Assembly (NCBI GenBank): GCA_022487185.1
Contig: JAKVJE010000005.1
Span: 1-44,449, forward strand
Length of the DNA: 44,449 bases
Reading direction: 5' to 3'
DNA from: Microbacteriaceae bacterium
Lineage (GTDB): Bacteria; Actinomycetota; Actinomycetes; Actinomycetales; Microbacteriaceae
The notes beneath the pieces are model-generated. The model ran no database searches. It saw nothing but the letters and a program-made list of their open reading frames with translations, and was not told the origin of the DNA. This document shows positions 12,291 through 20,143 of the stretch, one piece after another; position 1 is the stretch's first letter; every line of letters starts with the position of its first letter. The position numbers and the translations under genes were made by a program.

Positions 12291-12902
12291 ATGTCTGACT
12301 ACAAACCGCGTCGCATCGGCGTTATGGGCGGGACGTTCAATCCGATTCATAACGGGCACCTGGTGGCGGCCAATGAGGTCGCCCATGTGTTCGGACTCGA
12401 CGAAGTGATCTTCGTCCCGACGGGCGATCCGTGGATGAAAGCAGGGTCTGAGGTCGCTCCCGCCGAGGACCGGTACCTGATGACGGTGATTGCCACGGCC
12501 GCGAATCCTCGGTTCACCGTCTCACGAGTGGACATTGACCGGGGCGGACCGACCTACACAATTGATACCTTGACAGATCTGCACCGGCTGCATCCGCGCG
12601 ACGAACTGTATTTCATCTCGGGGGCCGATGCGATCGCAAAGATTCTGCAGTGGAAGCGGGTGGATCAGCTGTGGGATCTGGCTCGATTCGTGGCGGTGAC
12701 GCGCCCTGGGCACCCCCTGACCACCTCCTCGCTTCCACACGAGGACGTAGACTTACTGGAGGTTCCGGCCTTGGCGATTTCGTCCACGGACTGCCGTGCC
12801 CGGGTGTCTCATGGCATCCCGGTGTGGTACATGGTTCCGGATGGGGTTGTACAGTACATAAACAAACGCGGTTTGTATCGCAGTGAGGATGAGTGTGGCT
12901 GA
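12291..12902 (+). CDS. nadD: nicotinate-nucleotide adenylyltransferase
   Basis: Adenylylates nicotinate mononucleotide in NAD synthesis. The 203-residue protein has the nucleotidyltransferase signature [11 protein letters not shown] at about 13-23 and an [10 protein letters not shown] motif near 165, a slight variant of the usual SSTxIR. It follows proA by nine bases, with a weak ribosome site, so coupling is likely. The end overlaps the start of the next gene. The nadD-(membrane protein)-rsfS order is frequent in Actinomycetota. Confidence 0.97.
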   Translation: MSDYKPRRIGVMGGTFNPIHNGHLVAANEVAHVFGLDEVIFVPTGDPWMKAGSEVAPAEDRYLMTVIATAANPRFTVSRVDIDRGGPTYTIDTLTDLHRLHPRDELYFISGADAIAKILQWKRVDQLWDLARFVAVTRPGHPLTTSSLPHEDVDLLEVPALAISSTDCRARVSHGIPVWYMVPDGVVQYINKRGLYRSEDECG

Positions 12903-13806
12903 GCAGGAGCACAGGCTGACCCGCCGGGAGATGCGTGCCCGGGAGCGGGCCGAGGAGCGCCGTCTGCACCCGGATGCAGAGACCTTCCCCCCGGAGACAT
13001 CCGCACGACCTGATCGTGCCGGGGTGTTTCCAGAACCTGAGCGGGAGGAGTCCAGGGAGCCGCTGCTGTCTGCCCCGCTGCTCGCCGACGAAGCGCCTGC
13101 AGGCCCTGCCGACTCGACTTCCCGGGAGCCTTACGGGGAGCATCCCGTAGCCCATACCCATCATCACCATCGGCATGCGGGGGCGTCTGAGGACCTTCCC
13201 GTTGAGGCAGAGGCCCCGGCGTCTACGATCTCGGCAGCGTCTGCACCGGCTCAGGAACAACGGGAGAGCAGAAGGGCTGGTTCGACTGAGTCTGTTCCGG
13301 CTCGTTCCTCGCTCTCGGAGACCAGCTCCCATCCGCAGACTGCCGAGATACCGGCGGCGGTGCCTCAGTCGGAGTCTTCTCGGACGGAAACAGGCCTCGC
13401 GGAGGCGGCACCGACCAGTACCGCTCCTCCGACCGCCAGTGTGCTGATTCTTCCGCAGGTCCCGCACGCAGATCTGACGAAACCGCTGGATGAAACCGGT
13501 GAGGTTGTGCTGACCGGCAGTATCACCTTGCCGTCCATTACCAGCAGCACGGGGCGCATTCCGTTTGCCTTCGAAAAGGACCAGGGGAGTGTGAAAGAAG
13601 ACGCCGCGTCGATGATCCCGGTCCGCGAGGAGGCCCAGCCCATTCGTGCCTCGGATATGGTGAATCGGTACCAGAACGAATCGGTCTTGCCCCCCTCGGC
13701 GGGGCCGCGGGTCAGTCGCTCCGGTATTGTGCTGGTTGTCATCTCCGGAGCGTTGCTGGCTCTTGCTGTGGGGATTGCGATCTTCACGATTGTGAGTTCG
13801 CGGTGA
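12895..13806 (+). CDS. uncharacterised tail-anchored membrane protein with a His-rich patch
   Basis: I do not recognise a known domain. About 303 residues: a short basic-acidic start ([16 protein letters not shown]), then a long low-complexity region rich in Pro, Ala, Ser and Glu, presumably disordered, and a single C-terminal membrane segment (about 277-299, [17 protein letters not shown]). This topology puts nearly the whole protein in the cytoplasm unless it is inserted the other way. A His-rich cluster, HTHHHHRH, is encoded around 13150-13180. I prefer the GTG at 12895 because GTGAGG (12883-12888) sits six bases before it; GTG 12883 and ATG 12889 are in-frame alternatives. It overlaps nadD and is followed directly by rsfS, so it is co-expressed with ribosome and NAD functions. 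No function is inferred. Confidence 0.85.
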   Translation: MAEQEHRLTRREMRARERAEERRLHPDAETFPPETSARPDRAGVFPEPEREESREPLLSAPLLADEAPAGPADSTSREPYGEHPVAHTHHHHRHAGASEDLPVEAEAPASTISAASAPAQEQRESRRAGSTESVPARSSLSETSSHPQTAEIPAAVPQSESSRTETGLAEAAPTSTAPPTASVLILPQVPHADLTKPLDETGEVVLTGSITLPSITSSTGRIPFAFEKDQGSVKEDAASMIPVREEAQPIRASDMVNRYQNESVLPPSAGPRVSRSGIVLVVISGALLALAVGIAIFTIVSSR

Positions 13807-14198
13807 TGGGGCTCCCCGAGGAAACGCGGGAGGCAGTCGATCTCATCGTCGCCACAGCGCTGCAGCACGGAGCGTCCGAACCCGTGGTGCTGGATGTCTC
13901 CGGCAGCACTCCCTTTACCGATGCATTTATCGTGTTGACGGTTCAGACCGCGAGGACTGCCGATGCACTGGCCGACAGATTGATTGAGGCACTCCGCCCC
14001 ACCGGTGTCCGGCTTCGGGCATCGGAGGGACGGGAGACCGGAACCTGGGTGCTGTTGGATTTCGGTCTGGTTGTCGTGCACCTGTTTCTGCCGGAGCAGC
14101 GGGAGTTCTACGCTCTCGAACGCGTGTGGCGCGAGGCCCCCGTCATCCCGGTTGCGGAGACACTCGTCACCGCGACCGCCGGAGGCGAATCAGCCTGA
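13806..14198 (+). CDS. rsfS: ribosome silencing factor RsfS
   Basis: RsfS (Iojap family) binds uL14 on the 50S subunit and blocks subunit joining when nutrients fall. The 130-residue protein has the family pattern AVDLIVATALQHGASEPVVL followed by FTDAFIVLTVQT and the C-terminal WVLLDFGLVVVHLFLPEQRE. Length is typical. The ATG at 13806 shares a base with the preceding stop (TGATG), giving coupling; GTG 13803 is an equally in-frame alternative. The last gene of the cluster before tRNA-Ala. Confidence 0.97.
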   Translation: MGLPEETREAVDLIVATALQHGASEPVVLDVSGSTPFTDAFIVLTVQTARTADALADRLIEALRPTGVRLRASEGRETGTWVLLDFGLVVVHLFLPEQREFYALERVWREAPVIPVAETLVTATAGGESA

Positions 14199-14223
14199 CA
14201 TCAGTACATCCCTTTGGATGTGC

Positions 14224-14229
14224 TATACT
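14224..14229 (+). promoter_or_regulatory. candidate -10 element of tRNA-Ala
   Basis: TATACT lies 18 bases before the tRNA 5' end. It overlaps the foot of a small hairpin (ACATCC-CTTT-GGATGT, 14206-14221). A good -35 at the right distance is not evident; CTGACA at 14195-14200 is 23 bases away. Confidence 0.4.
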
Positions 14230-14247
14230 TTTTGAGTTGTCCGTTAC

Positions 14248-14320
14248 GGGCCTATGGCGCAGCTGGTAGCGCACCTCCATGGCATGGAGGGGGTCGGGGG
14301 TTCGAGTCCCCCTAGGTCCA
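14248..14320 (+). tRNA. tRNA-Ala(GGC)
   Basis: The acceptor arms GGGCCTA (14248-14254) and TAGGTCC (14313-14319) pair fully with a G3-U70 wobble, the alanine identity element, and A14320 is the discriminator. The anticodon loop ATGGCAT within CCTCC/GGAGG gives anticodon GGC, which reads GCC. The T arm carries GTTCGAGTC. The CCA end is not encoded. Confidence 0.97.
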
Positions 14321-14458
14321 CTTTCCCGTCTGTTCCATTTTTTGTTCTCACTACCCGATCCATCTCCGGGCTCATCCTGTTGTTTTTCTTAGCCGGATCC
14401 GGAGATTACGCTGCGTGCCGATCCGCACTTCCAGGGTTGGGATGCGCCTCGCCCGAAG

Positions 14459-14478
14459 CTGAACACACGTCGGTTCAG
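14459..14478 (+). repeat. inverted repeat upstream of the D-lactate dehydrogenase gene
   Basis: CTGAAC (14459-14464) and GTTCAG (14473-14478) form a perfect 6-base inverted repeat with 8 bases between, suited to a dimeric regulator. A possible -10 (TATTCT, 14512-14517) lies downstream. The surrounding 270 bases after the tRNA contain no gene. No regulator is identified. Confidence 0.35.
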
Positions 14479-14544
14479 GGACACGATTTCTCTTCCTCCA
14501 CCGGTCGCAGGTATTCTTATATACAAGTAAGACCACGAGAAACG

Positions 14545-14570
14545 GCGGCCGCGCCTGGGTGTGCGGCCGC
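14545..14570 (+). repeat. GC-rich hairpin in the D-lactate dehydrogenase leader
   Basis: Two copies of the self-complementary 8-mer GCGGCCGC (14545-14552 and 14563-14570), plus two more pairs, form a 10-base-pair stem with a 6-base loop. It ends 20 bases before the start codon and has no U-run, so it is not a classical terminator. It may affect mRNA stability or ribosome loading. Confidence 0.6.
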
Positions 14571-14590
14571 GGAAAGTGACGAGGACACCG

Positions 14591-15595
14591 ATGGTGAAGA
14601 TTCTGTCGTATGACACGCGCGAAGACGAGCTCCCGTATTACGAGAGGTTCGGTTCTGAGATCGGAATCGAGTACGACACGGTGAGTGTTCCACTGACCGC
14701 GGAGACCGCCGCTCGCGCTGCCGGGTACGACGGCGTCAGCGTGATGAGCGCGGGCGCTGCTCCGTACGCTCCGGAGGTCTACACGGAGCTCCAGAAGGCC
14801 GGGATCAAGTTCTTCAGTGCTCGTACTGCTGGTTTTGACAATATCGATCTCGCCGCAGCCGCCGCCGCTGGGATTCATGTTGCACGCGTCCCCGCGTACT
14901 CTCCGAACGCGATTTCCGAGCTTGCGATCACTCTGGCCCTGACCCTTCTGCGCAACGTCCACCGGGCCAATACCCGTGTGAAGCTGAACCAGAACTTCAC
15001 CATTCCGTCATTGGTCGGTCGTGAACTCGGCCGTCAGACCGTCGGTGTCATCGGCACCGGGCGGATCGGCCGTATCGTCGCGCAGATCGCCAAGGGTTTC
15101 GGGGCCACGGTGCTCGGATACGATATCTATCGTTCCGATGAGGCCACCCAGTACCTCACGTACGTGGATACGCTCGATGAGCTGCTCGAGAAGTCGAATG
15201 TTATCTCGCTGCACATGCCGCTGACCCCCGATACCACGGGGATGATCGGCGCCGACGCCATCGCCAAGCTTCCCGATGGGGCTGTCGTGATCAACACGGC
15301 CCGCGGTCCGCTGATCGATTTCACTGCGCTTGTCGAGGCCCTGGAGTCGGGGAAGCTCGGCGGAGCCGGCCTGGATGTGTACGACCACGAGTCCGGGATC
15401 TTCGGTCATGATCTGGATGGCGAGCCCATTGATGACCCGATTCTCAAGCGCCTGCTGCAGGCCCCGAACGTCGTCATGACCCCGCACATTGCGTTCTACA
15501 CCGATGTCGCGGTCGAGGAGATGGTGCGTGTTTCCCTGCAGAACCTGTTCGACTACGGCACCACTGGCGCCTGCGCGAATGAGATTGCTGCATAG
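14591..15595 (+). CDS. D-lactate dehydrogenase (D-2-hydroxyacid dehydrogenase)
   Basis: NADH-dependent reduction of pyruvate to D-lactate, regenerating NAD in fermentation. The 334-residue protein has the Rossmann motif GVIGTGRIGRIVA (about 150-162) and the catalytic trio of the D-2-hydroxyacid family: Arg near 238 in NTARGPLID, Glu near 267 in DVYDHESG, and His near 299 in MTPHIAFYT. The DVYxHE and HIAFYT context resembles the fermentative D-LDH and VanH group rather than phosphoglycerate dehydrogenase. I chose the ATG at 14591 (GAGGA at 14581-14585) over an in-frame GTG at 14561 that lies in a hairpin. It is monocistronic, closed by a strong terminator. A related 2-hydroxyacid substrate cannot be excluded. 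Confidence 0.9.
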   Translation: MVKILSYDTREDELPYYERFGSEIGIEYDTVSVPLTAETAARAAGYDGVSVMSAGAAPYAPEVYTELQKAGIKFFSARTAGFDNIDLAAAAAAGIHVARVPAYSPNAISELAITLALTLLRNVHRANTRVKLNQNFTIPSLVGRELGRQTVGVIGTGRIGRIVAQIAKGFGATVLGYDIYRSDEATQYLTYVDTLDELLEKSNVISLHMPLTPDTTGMIGADAIAKLPDGAVVINTARGPLIDFTALVEALESGKLGGAGLDVYDHESGIFGHDLDGEPIDDPILKRLLQAPNVVMTPHIAFYTDVAVEEMVRVSLQNLFDYGTTGACANEIAA

Positions 15596-15609
15596 TACTG
15601 AGTATTGAG

Positions 15610-15645
15610 AATGGCGGGCAAGGTCTCCTTGCCCGCCATTTCTTT
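15610..15645 (+). terminator. intrinsic terminator after D-lactate dehydrogenase
   Basis: A perfect 14-base-pair stem (15610-15623 with 15627-15640, arms AATGGCGGGCAAGG and its complement), a three-base loop, and TCTTT after it. Confidence 0.92.
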
Positions 15646-15697
15646 AGCACGTCCGTCCAAAAAATCAAGTGACACGCTTTCATTGGATTGGATCGGG

Positions 15698-15728
15698 TTG
15701 GACAGCTTAGGAGCTCCTCGCCTAGGCT
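15698..15728 (+). promoter_or_regulatory. candidate promoter of the NlpC/P60 gene
   Basis: TTGGAC (15698-15703) and TAGGCT (15723-15728) stand 19 bases apart, longer than ideal. The palindrome AGGAGCTCCT (15709-15718) lies between them and could be an operator. Confidence 0.3.
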
Positions 15729-15770
15729 GGAGCACAGCTTCACGGTCAACTTGAAGCTGAGAGGATGTCC

Positions 15771-17042
15771 ATGTTGCGTGTCAAGACACCGCTTCTGAGC
15801 CTCACGCTGGTTTCAGCTGTCTTTTTCGCGGGCGTTCAGGCCTTGGGGATGCCAGCGGCCATCGCGCAAGCGGATACTACGAGTACGGAACAACAGATCG
15901 CGAGCATTCAGCAGCAAATTCAATCTCTGCAGACTGAATATTCAACAGCATCTGCCAACGTGGAGCGATCTGCCTCTGACTTGACCCAGCAGCAAAGCAA
16001 AGTTGCAGATCAGTCGGCTACATACCTTGCACTTCAGGCTCGTCAGGAAACCGCCGACCAGCAGGCGTCACAGGCGAAAAGACGTGCAGGGGCGATTGTG
16101 GCTCGGTTCGCACGAAACGGACAGGCCACAGATTTAAACTTGGCGTTTGACTCTTCCGATGCCGCTGGGACATTAACCCGGCTGAGTTCTTTGGGGCGCA
16201 TTGGGCAACAGGCCGCTGGTGTCTACAAAGATGCCGTGCATGAGTTGAACGAGGCTCGACAGCTTACCAAGCAAGCTCGGCAGGCACAGAATGCTCTTCA
16301 ACAGCAGATGTCTGCATTGACGGCTGCAGCGAATGCAGCACAGAGCGCGCAGGACAGCCTGCAGAAGTCACTGCGGGATCAGCAGAACAATGCCGTTCAA
16401 CTGGCGAGCGAGCTTGCCACGCTTCAGCATCAGGATGCTGCTGCTGCTGCTGCAGCAGCAGCAGCACAGGTCCAGCAACGTCAGGCCGCAGCACAGTCTC
16501 AGCAGCAGTCAGCGGTACAGCGGGTTCAGGCACTCGCACGAGATTCATCAAACCAGTATGCTCAGCGAGCACAGCAGTCAACATCTTCTGGTCGTACGAG
16601 TCCATCCTCAGGAAGTAGTGCCTCATCCGGATCGAACACGACGGGTGCGAGCCGGGCAACTGCATCATCATCCTCTGGGACAGGCTCGTCTTCAGTTCCC
16701 TCGGGAGCAGGCATCGTCTCCACAGCCCTAATGCTTGCGAATAAGAATATTCCGTATGACTGGGGCGGTACAACTCTTTCCGGGTTCGATTGCTCCGGTT
16801 TCGTTCAGTACGTTTTCAGTCTGAATGGAATTCGACTACCTCGCACTTCTCAAGCGCAAACTGTTGCTGGAACTCAGATCTCAGTTTCTCAGGCTCGAGC
16901 TGGTGATCTTGTGTCTTGGGGGTATCACATCGGTATCTATCTGGGGAACGGACAGATGGTCGACGCCCCACGCCCGGGGAAGACAGTTGGTATCCATTAT
17001 ATCAAGTACTACGGGGGATCTCCGGTGTATGTACGTATTTAG
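15771..17042 (+). CDS. secreted NlpC/P60 peptidoglycan endopeptidase with coiled coil
   Basis: Exported wall hydrolase expected to cut peptide stems during cell separation, as in the RipA-like proteins of Actinomycetota. The 423 residues comprise a signal peptide (about 1-29, ending AIAQA), a Gln/Ala-rich coiled coil (about 35-265) with a run of ten alanines, a Ser/Thr/Gly linker (about 270-315), and an NlpC/P60 domain (about 320-423). Catalytic residues are Cys near 341 (FDCSGFVQY) and His near 386 (YHIGIYLGNGQ); MVDAPRPG supplies the third polar position. I chose ATG 15771 because GAGAGG (15759-15764) is correctly spaced for it and abuts ATG 15765. Codon use is less GC-rich than its neighbours. 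The coiled coil resembles the protein at 1-687, which may be a paralogue. Confidence 0.93.
   Translation: MLRVKTPLLSLTLVSAVFFAGVQALGMPAAIAQADTTSTEQQIASIQQQIQSLQTEYSTASANVERSASDLTQQQSKVADQSATYLALQARQETADQQASQAKRRAGAIVARFARNGQATDLNLAFDSSDAAGTLTRLSSLGRIGQQAAGVYKDAVHELNEARQLTKQARQAQNALQQQMSALTAAANAAQSAQDSLQKSLRDQQNNAVQLASELATLQHQDAAAAAAAAAAQVQQRQAAAQSQQQSAVQRVQALARDSSNQYAQRAQQSTSSGRTSPSSGSSASSGSNTTGASRATASSSSGTGSSSVPSGAGIVSTALMLANKNIPYDWGGTTLSGFDCSGFVQYVFSLNGIRLPRTSQAQTVAGTQISVSQARAGDLVSWGYHIGIYLGNGQMVDAPRPGKTVGIHYIKYYGGSPVYVRI
16437..16466 (+). repeat. (GCT)5(GCA)5 trinucleotide tract encoding ten alanines
   Basis: Five GCT codons followed by five GCA codons create a palindrome of about 28 bases centred on CTGCAG. 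Being both a short tandem repeat and a perfect inverted repeat, it is prone to slippage and hairpin formation. Length changes would stay in frame. Confidence 0.9.
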
Positions 17043-17061
17043 GCAACGAGCTGACGAGAGA

Positions 17062-17070
17062 TGATACGCT
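17062..17070 (+). promoter_or_regulatory. candidate extended -10 for the ykoEDC transcript
   Basis: TGATACGCT is an extended -10 (TGnTAnnnT). It would start transcription near 17077, about 20 bases before the riboswitch aptamer. There is no convincing -35, which extended -10 promoters can lack. Confidence 0.4.
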
Positions 17071-17096
17071 AAACGCGTTCACTAATTTCATATACA

Positions 17097-17176
17097 TCGC
17101 GGGAACCCGTTTGGGCTGAGAGGGAGCGTTTGGCTCCGACCGTTGAACTTGATCTGGTTTATACCAGCGTAAGGAG
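17097..17176 (+). promoter_or_regulatory. TPP riboswitch (THI element)
   Basis: The aptamer core is present: GGGCTGAGAGGG at 17113-17124 (the CUGAGA element that recognises the pyrimidine) and GAACTTGATCTGG followed by ATACCAGCGTAAGGA (17145-17175), the usual thi-box 3' half. The AAGGAG at 17171-17176 is both the aptamer's end and the ribosome site of the next gene, so ligand binding should block translation; no terminator is visible. Binding of thiamine pyrophosphate should switch the transporter off. Confidence 0.95.
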
Positions 17177-17182
17177 CGTTTT

Positions 17183-17776
17183 ATGTCCACTTCTGTGCAC
17201 TCACGTCGGCTGCCCTGGCGTGTCGTCGATATCGTCGTCGCCAGCGTATTGGGCGTGGCCCTTGGCGTGCTGTTCTGGATCTGGGCCTTCGTCTACAAGG
17301 CTCCATCCGCTGGGCTGGAGGCGCTGCTGCCCGGGTTCCAGGGGCTTGTGAACGGAATCTGGCTCATGGGCGGTGTCGTGGGTGGCCTGGTCATCCGCAA
17401 ACCCGGGGCTGCGATCTACACCGAGCTTCTGGCGGCGGTGGTCGAGGCCCTTCTGGGCAGCCAGTGGGGTGTGCTCACCCTGGTCTCGGGCATCGTGCAG
17501 GGGCTCGGTGCAGAGGTTATTTTCGCGATCTTCCTGTATCGCCGTTGGAACCTGGGTGTCGCGATCCTGGCCGGTGCAGTTTCGGGCCTCTTCGGGGCTG
17601 TCAACGACCTGATCTTCTGGTACCCGGGATCGAAACCGGCCTTTATGATAATTTATCCGGCGTCTACGGTTATCTCTGCGGCGATCGGTGCAGGACTTCT
17701 GGGCTGGCTGCTCGTCTCGGGTCTCGCGAAAACCGGTGCGCTGGCCAAATTCCCTGTGGGGCGCACCCGGGTCTGA
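17183..17776 (+). CDS. ykoE: ECF transporter substrate-binding subunit YkoE
   Basis: Membrane S-component for thiamine precursors, probably hydroxymethylpyrimidine or thiamine. The 197-residue protein has about six hydrophobic segments and the family features PWRVVDIVVASVLGVALG at the N-terminus, GSQWGVLTLVSGIVQGLGAE centrally, and a conserved FGAVNDLIFWYPG. It follows a TPP riboswitch and precedes the ATPase and T-component of the same transporter, which fixes the substrate class. Translation starts at ATG 17183 with AAGGAG seven bases upstream inside the riboswitch. Exact substrate is inferred. Confidence 0.95.
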   Translation: MSTSVHSRRLPWRVVDIVVASVLGVALGVLFWIWAFVYKAPSAGLEALLPGFQGLVNGIWLMGGVVGGLVIRKPGAAIYTELLAAVVEALLGSQWGVLTLVSGIVQGLGAEVIFAIFLYRRWNLGVAILAGAVSGLFGAVNDLIFWYPGSKPAFMIIYPASTVISAAIGAGLLGWLLVSGLAKTGALAKFPVGRTRV

Positions 17777-17778
17777 GC

Positions 17779-19224
17779 ATGGGCCGCCGCGCAGGTTCAA
17801 TCGAGGCCCACGGATGGGGTTGGCGGTACGGGGAGCGCACGGCTGCAGCGGTTTCTGACGTTTCGTTCCGAATCGACCAGGGCGAGCATGTGCTCTTGAT
17901 CGGCCCTTCCGGTGCGGGGAAATCCACATTGCTCGCAGGACTGGCCGGGGTCCTCGGGGCTGAGGACGATGGCGAGGAATCCGGCGAGCTCCTCATCGGA
18001 GGGCAGACCCCGCGGCCTGGACAGGCCGGGTTGATGCTCCAGAACCCGGAGTCACAGATCGTGATGTCCAGGGTCGGTGACGATGTGGCGTTCGGGTGCG
18101 AAAACTTCGCGGTTGATCCCGCCCAGATCTGGAGCAGGGTCACGCAGTCCCTCCACGATGTGCAGCTTGACGTTGCCCTGTCCCGAGATACGGGTGAACT
18201 TTCCGGGGGACAGCAGCAGCGGTTGGCTCTCGCCGGGATCTTGGCGATGCGTCCCCAGGTGCTTTTGGCCGATGAGCCGACGGCGAATCTCGATCCTGAG
18301 GGCGTGGCTGAAGTCTCTGCCACCTTGACAGCGGCTGCACGTGAAACCGGGGCCACTCTGGTGGTCGTTGAACACCGGGTGGATGTGTGGCTCCCTCTGG
18401 TGGATCGTGTGCTCGTTGTCGCCGGGGGACGCCTGGTGGCAGACGGTACTCCGCAGCAGGTCATCCGGGAACAGCTCGGGGTGCTCCGGTCTGCCGGGGT
18501 TTGGCTTCCCGACGAACACCCTGAGGTGTCCCTGGGGAGCGCCCCGCAGGGCGATACCCTGCTTCAGCTTGAGGATGTTTCAGTTGGCCGGGACTCGCAG
18601 CATCTTCTCCTCTCGGGGGTTGAGACACAATTCTCTGTCGGGGAACTCGTGGCGTTGACCGGGAAGAACGGTCTGGGCAAGACCACTCTGGCCTATTCGC
18701 TGGCCGGACTGGTCGCTCCACGTTCTGGGTCGGTGGTGGCAGCACCGGCGCTTCGACGCGGATTGGGGTCGGATCCGTTTTCGTGGCCATCCAAACGGCT
18801 GGTCTCCCGGATCGGCACGGTCTTCCAGAATCCGGAGCATCAGTTTGTTTCGAGCACGGTGCGCAGGGAGCTTTCCGCTGGGCCACGGGCGGCGAACGTT
18901 CCTGAGGATGAGATCCGCAAACGGTGTGACGAGTTACTGGGCCGGCTTCGTCTGGAACGGCTTGCTGAGGCGAACCCCTACACCCTCTCGGGTGGCGAAC
19001 AGCGCCGCCTGTCCGTGGCCACGATGCTGGCGACGCGTCCGTCGTTCCTCGTGCTGGACGAACCGACGTTCGGGCAGGATGCGAATACGTGGCGGGAACT
19101 GTCTGCACTCCTCCGGGAGCTCCTCTCCGAGGGGGTCGGCATTGCTGCGATTACTCACGACCGCCTGTTCGTCGATACCGTCGCAGACCGGGAACTCCCC
19201 TGCGGGAGGTGGCGGGCTGTATGA
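17779..19224 (+). CDS. ykoD: ECF transporter double ATPase YkoD
   Basis: Energising subunit with two fused ABC ATPase domains in 481 residues. First domain: Walker A GPSGAGKST (about 43), signature LSGGQQQRL (about 141), Walker B LLADEPT (about 162). Second: GKNGLGKTT (about 295), LSGGEQRRLS (about 403), LVLDEPTFGQD (about 425). Each half has its own catalytic glutamate. The start at ATG 17779 lies two bases after the ykoE stop; the frame stays open upstream within ykoE but that part is not coding. The stop overlaps the ykoC start in ATGA. Together with YkoE and YkoC it forms a self-contained thiamine-precursor importer. Confidence 0.95.
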   Translation: MGRRAGSIEAHGWGWRYGERTAAAVSDVSFRIDQGEHVLLIGPSGAGKSTLLAGLAGVLGAEDDGEESGELLIGGQTPRPGQAGLMLQNPESQIVMSRVGDDVAFGCENFAVDPAQIWSRVTQSLHDVQLDVALSRDTGELSGGQQQRLALAGILAMRPQVLLADEPTANLDPEGVAEVSATLTAAARETGATLVVVEHRVDVWLPLVDRVLVVAGGRLVADGTPQQVIREQLGVLRSAGVWLPDEHPEVSLGSAPQGDTLLQLEDVSVGRDSQHLLLSGVETQFSVGELVALTGKNGLGKTTLAYSLAGLVAPRSGSVVAAPALRRGLGSDPFSWPSKRLVSRIGTVFQNPEHQFVSSTVRRELSAGPRAANVPEDEIRKRCDELLGRLRLERLAEANPYTLSGGEQRRLSVATMLATRPSFLVLDEPTFGQDANTWRELSALLRELLSEGVGIAAITHDRLFVDTVADRELPCGRWRAV

Positions 19225-20012
19225 GCATTTCTCTGCAGACACGGCACGGCGGGCCATCGAGTCTCAGCCGGTTTAACCCATTGGCGTTGATTGTCGCAGC
19301 GCTCATCCTCTCGCTGACGCTGCTCGGGTCTCTCGACCTCGTTTCAGCGTCCGTCTCGTTGTGCCTAGTGCTGGTGGGACTCGTCGTGCTGCGATTCGGG
19401 TGGAGACGCTTTTGGCGGACGACCTGGCCGATCTGGGTTGCGGCGCCGACAGTTGGGATCACCCTGTTGCTCTATGGGCAGACGTCTGGCCGCGTGTACG
19501 TGCATTGGCTGTTTGTCGAGATTTCGGATGGCTCGATTCAGGTGGCCCTCTCCTCCGTGCTTCGTGTGATCGCCATGGGGATCCCGGCAGTCCTGGCACT
19601 GGCCGGATCCGACTTGACGGCACTGGCCGATGCACTGGAGCAGCGGGCGCGTTTCCCGGTCAGGTTTGTACTCGGAGCGCTGGCGGGGCTTCGGCTGATC
19701 TCCCTCTTCTGGCAGGACTGGAAGACGCTCGAGCTCGCACGCAGGGCACGCGGGCTGGGGGATGGGGGCCGAATCCGCCGGATGTTCTCACAGGGCTTCG
19801 CTCTTCTGGTGCTGGCGATCCGCAGGGGGACCAAATTGTCGGTCGCGATGGAGACCAGAGGCCTCGGTGCAGGACCCCGGACGTGGGCCAGGCGGTCGGA
19901 GTTCCGGGCACGGGACTGGGTACTTCTCGGTGTGGCCGTACTGATCGCATCGGCCGCGGTCCTGGCGTCGATTTTGACTGGGACGTGGAATCCGATCCTG
20001 GGTGCGGGGTGA
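19221..20012 (+). CDS. ykoC: ECF transporter T-component YkoC
   Basis: Transmembrane coupling subunit of the CbiQ/EcfT family, 263 residues with four to five hydrophobic segments (for example NPLALIVAALILSLTLLGSL and the C-terminal VLLGVAVLIASAAVL). The cytoplasmic coupling helices contain the characteristic ARRARGLGDGGRIRR and SVAMETRGLGAG segments, matching the two Ala-Arg-Gly type ATPase-contact motifs. The ATG overlaps the ykoD stop by four bases. An apparent longer frame from 19089 overlaps ykoD and is a shadow. Confidence 0.94.
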   Translation: MSISLQTRHGGPSSLSRFNPLALIVAALILSLTLLGSLDLVSASVSLCLVLVGLVVLRFGWRRFWRTTWPIWVAAPTVGITLLLYGQTSGRVYVHWLFVEISDGSIQVALSSVLRVIAMGIPAVLALAGSDLTALADALEQRARFPVRFVLGALAGLRLISLFWQDWKTLELARRARGLGDGGRIRRMFSQGFALLVLAIRRGTKLSVAMETRGLGAGPRTWARRSEFRARDWVLLGVAVLIASAAVLASILTGTWNPILGAG

Positions 20013-20029
20013 TACTCGGGACCTCGAAA

Positions 20030-20057
20030 TTGGGAGAAAACTCTGGCGAATAATTAT
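20030..20057 (+). promoter_or_regulatory. candidate promoter of the OFA transporter
   Basis: TTGGGA (20030-20035) and AATTAT (20052-20057) are 16 bases apart in the AT-richer gap after ykoC. The leader to 20143 contains CCGTTCC-type and CCATC repeats but no structure I recognise. Confidence 0.35.
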
Positions 20058-20143
20058 GCGCGTGCTCAGGTTGGACGTAAGATTGAACCATTGGAACGGC
20101 CATCACACCGACGGTGGGATGGTTCAAGCAAAGGAGCTATCAA

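Noticed and set aside
14254-14613. 119-codon frame starting inside the tRNA
   Set aside because: It overlaps tRNA-Ala and the leader of the D-lactate dehydrogenase gene and has no ribosome site.
15650-15770. c-di-AMP riboswitch before the NlpC/P60 gene
   Set aside because: Wall-hydrolase genes in Actinomycetota often carry one, but I cannot find the aptamer's conserved segments here.
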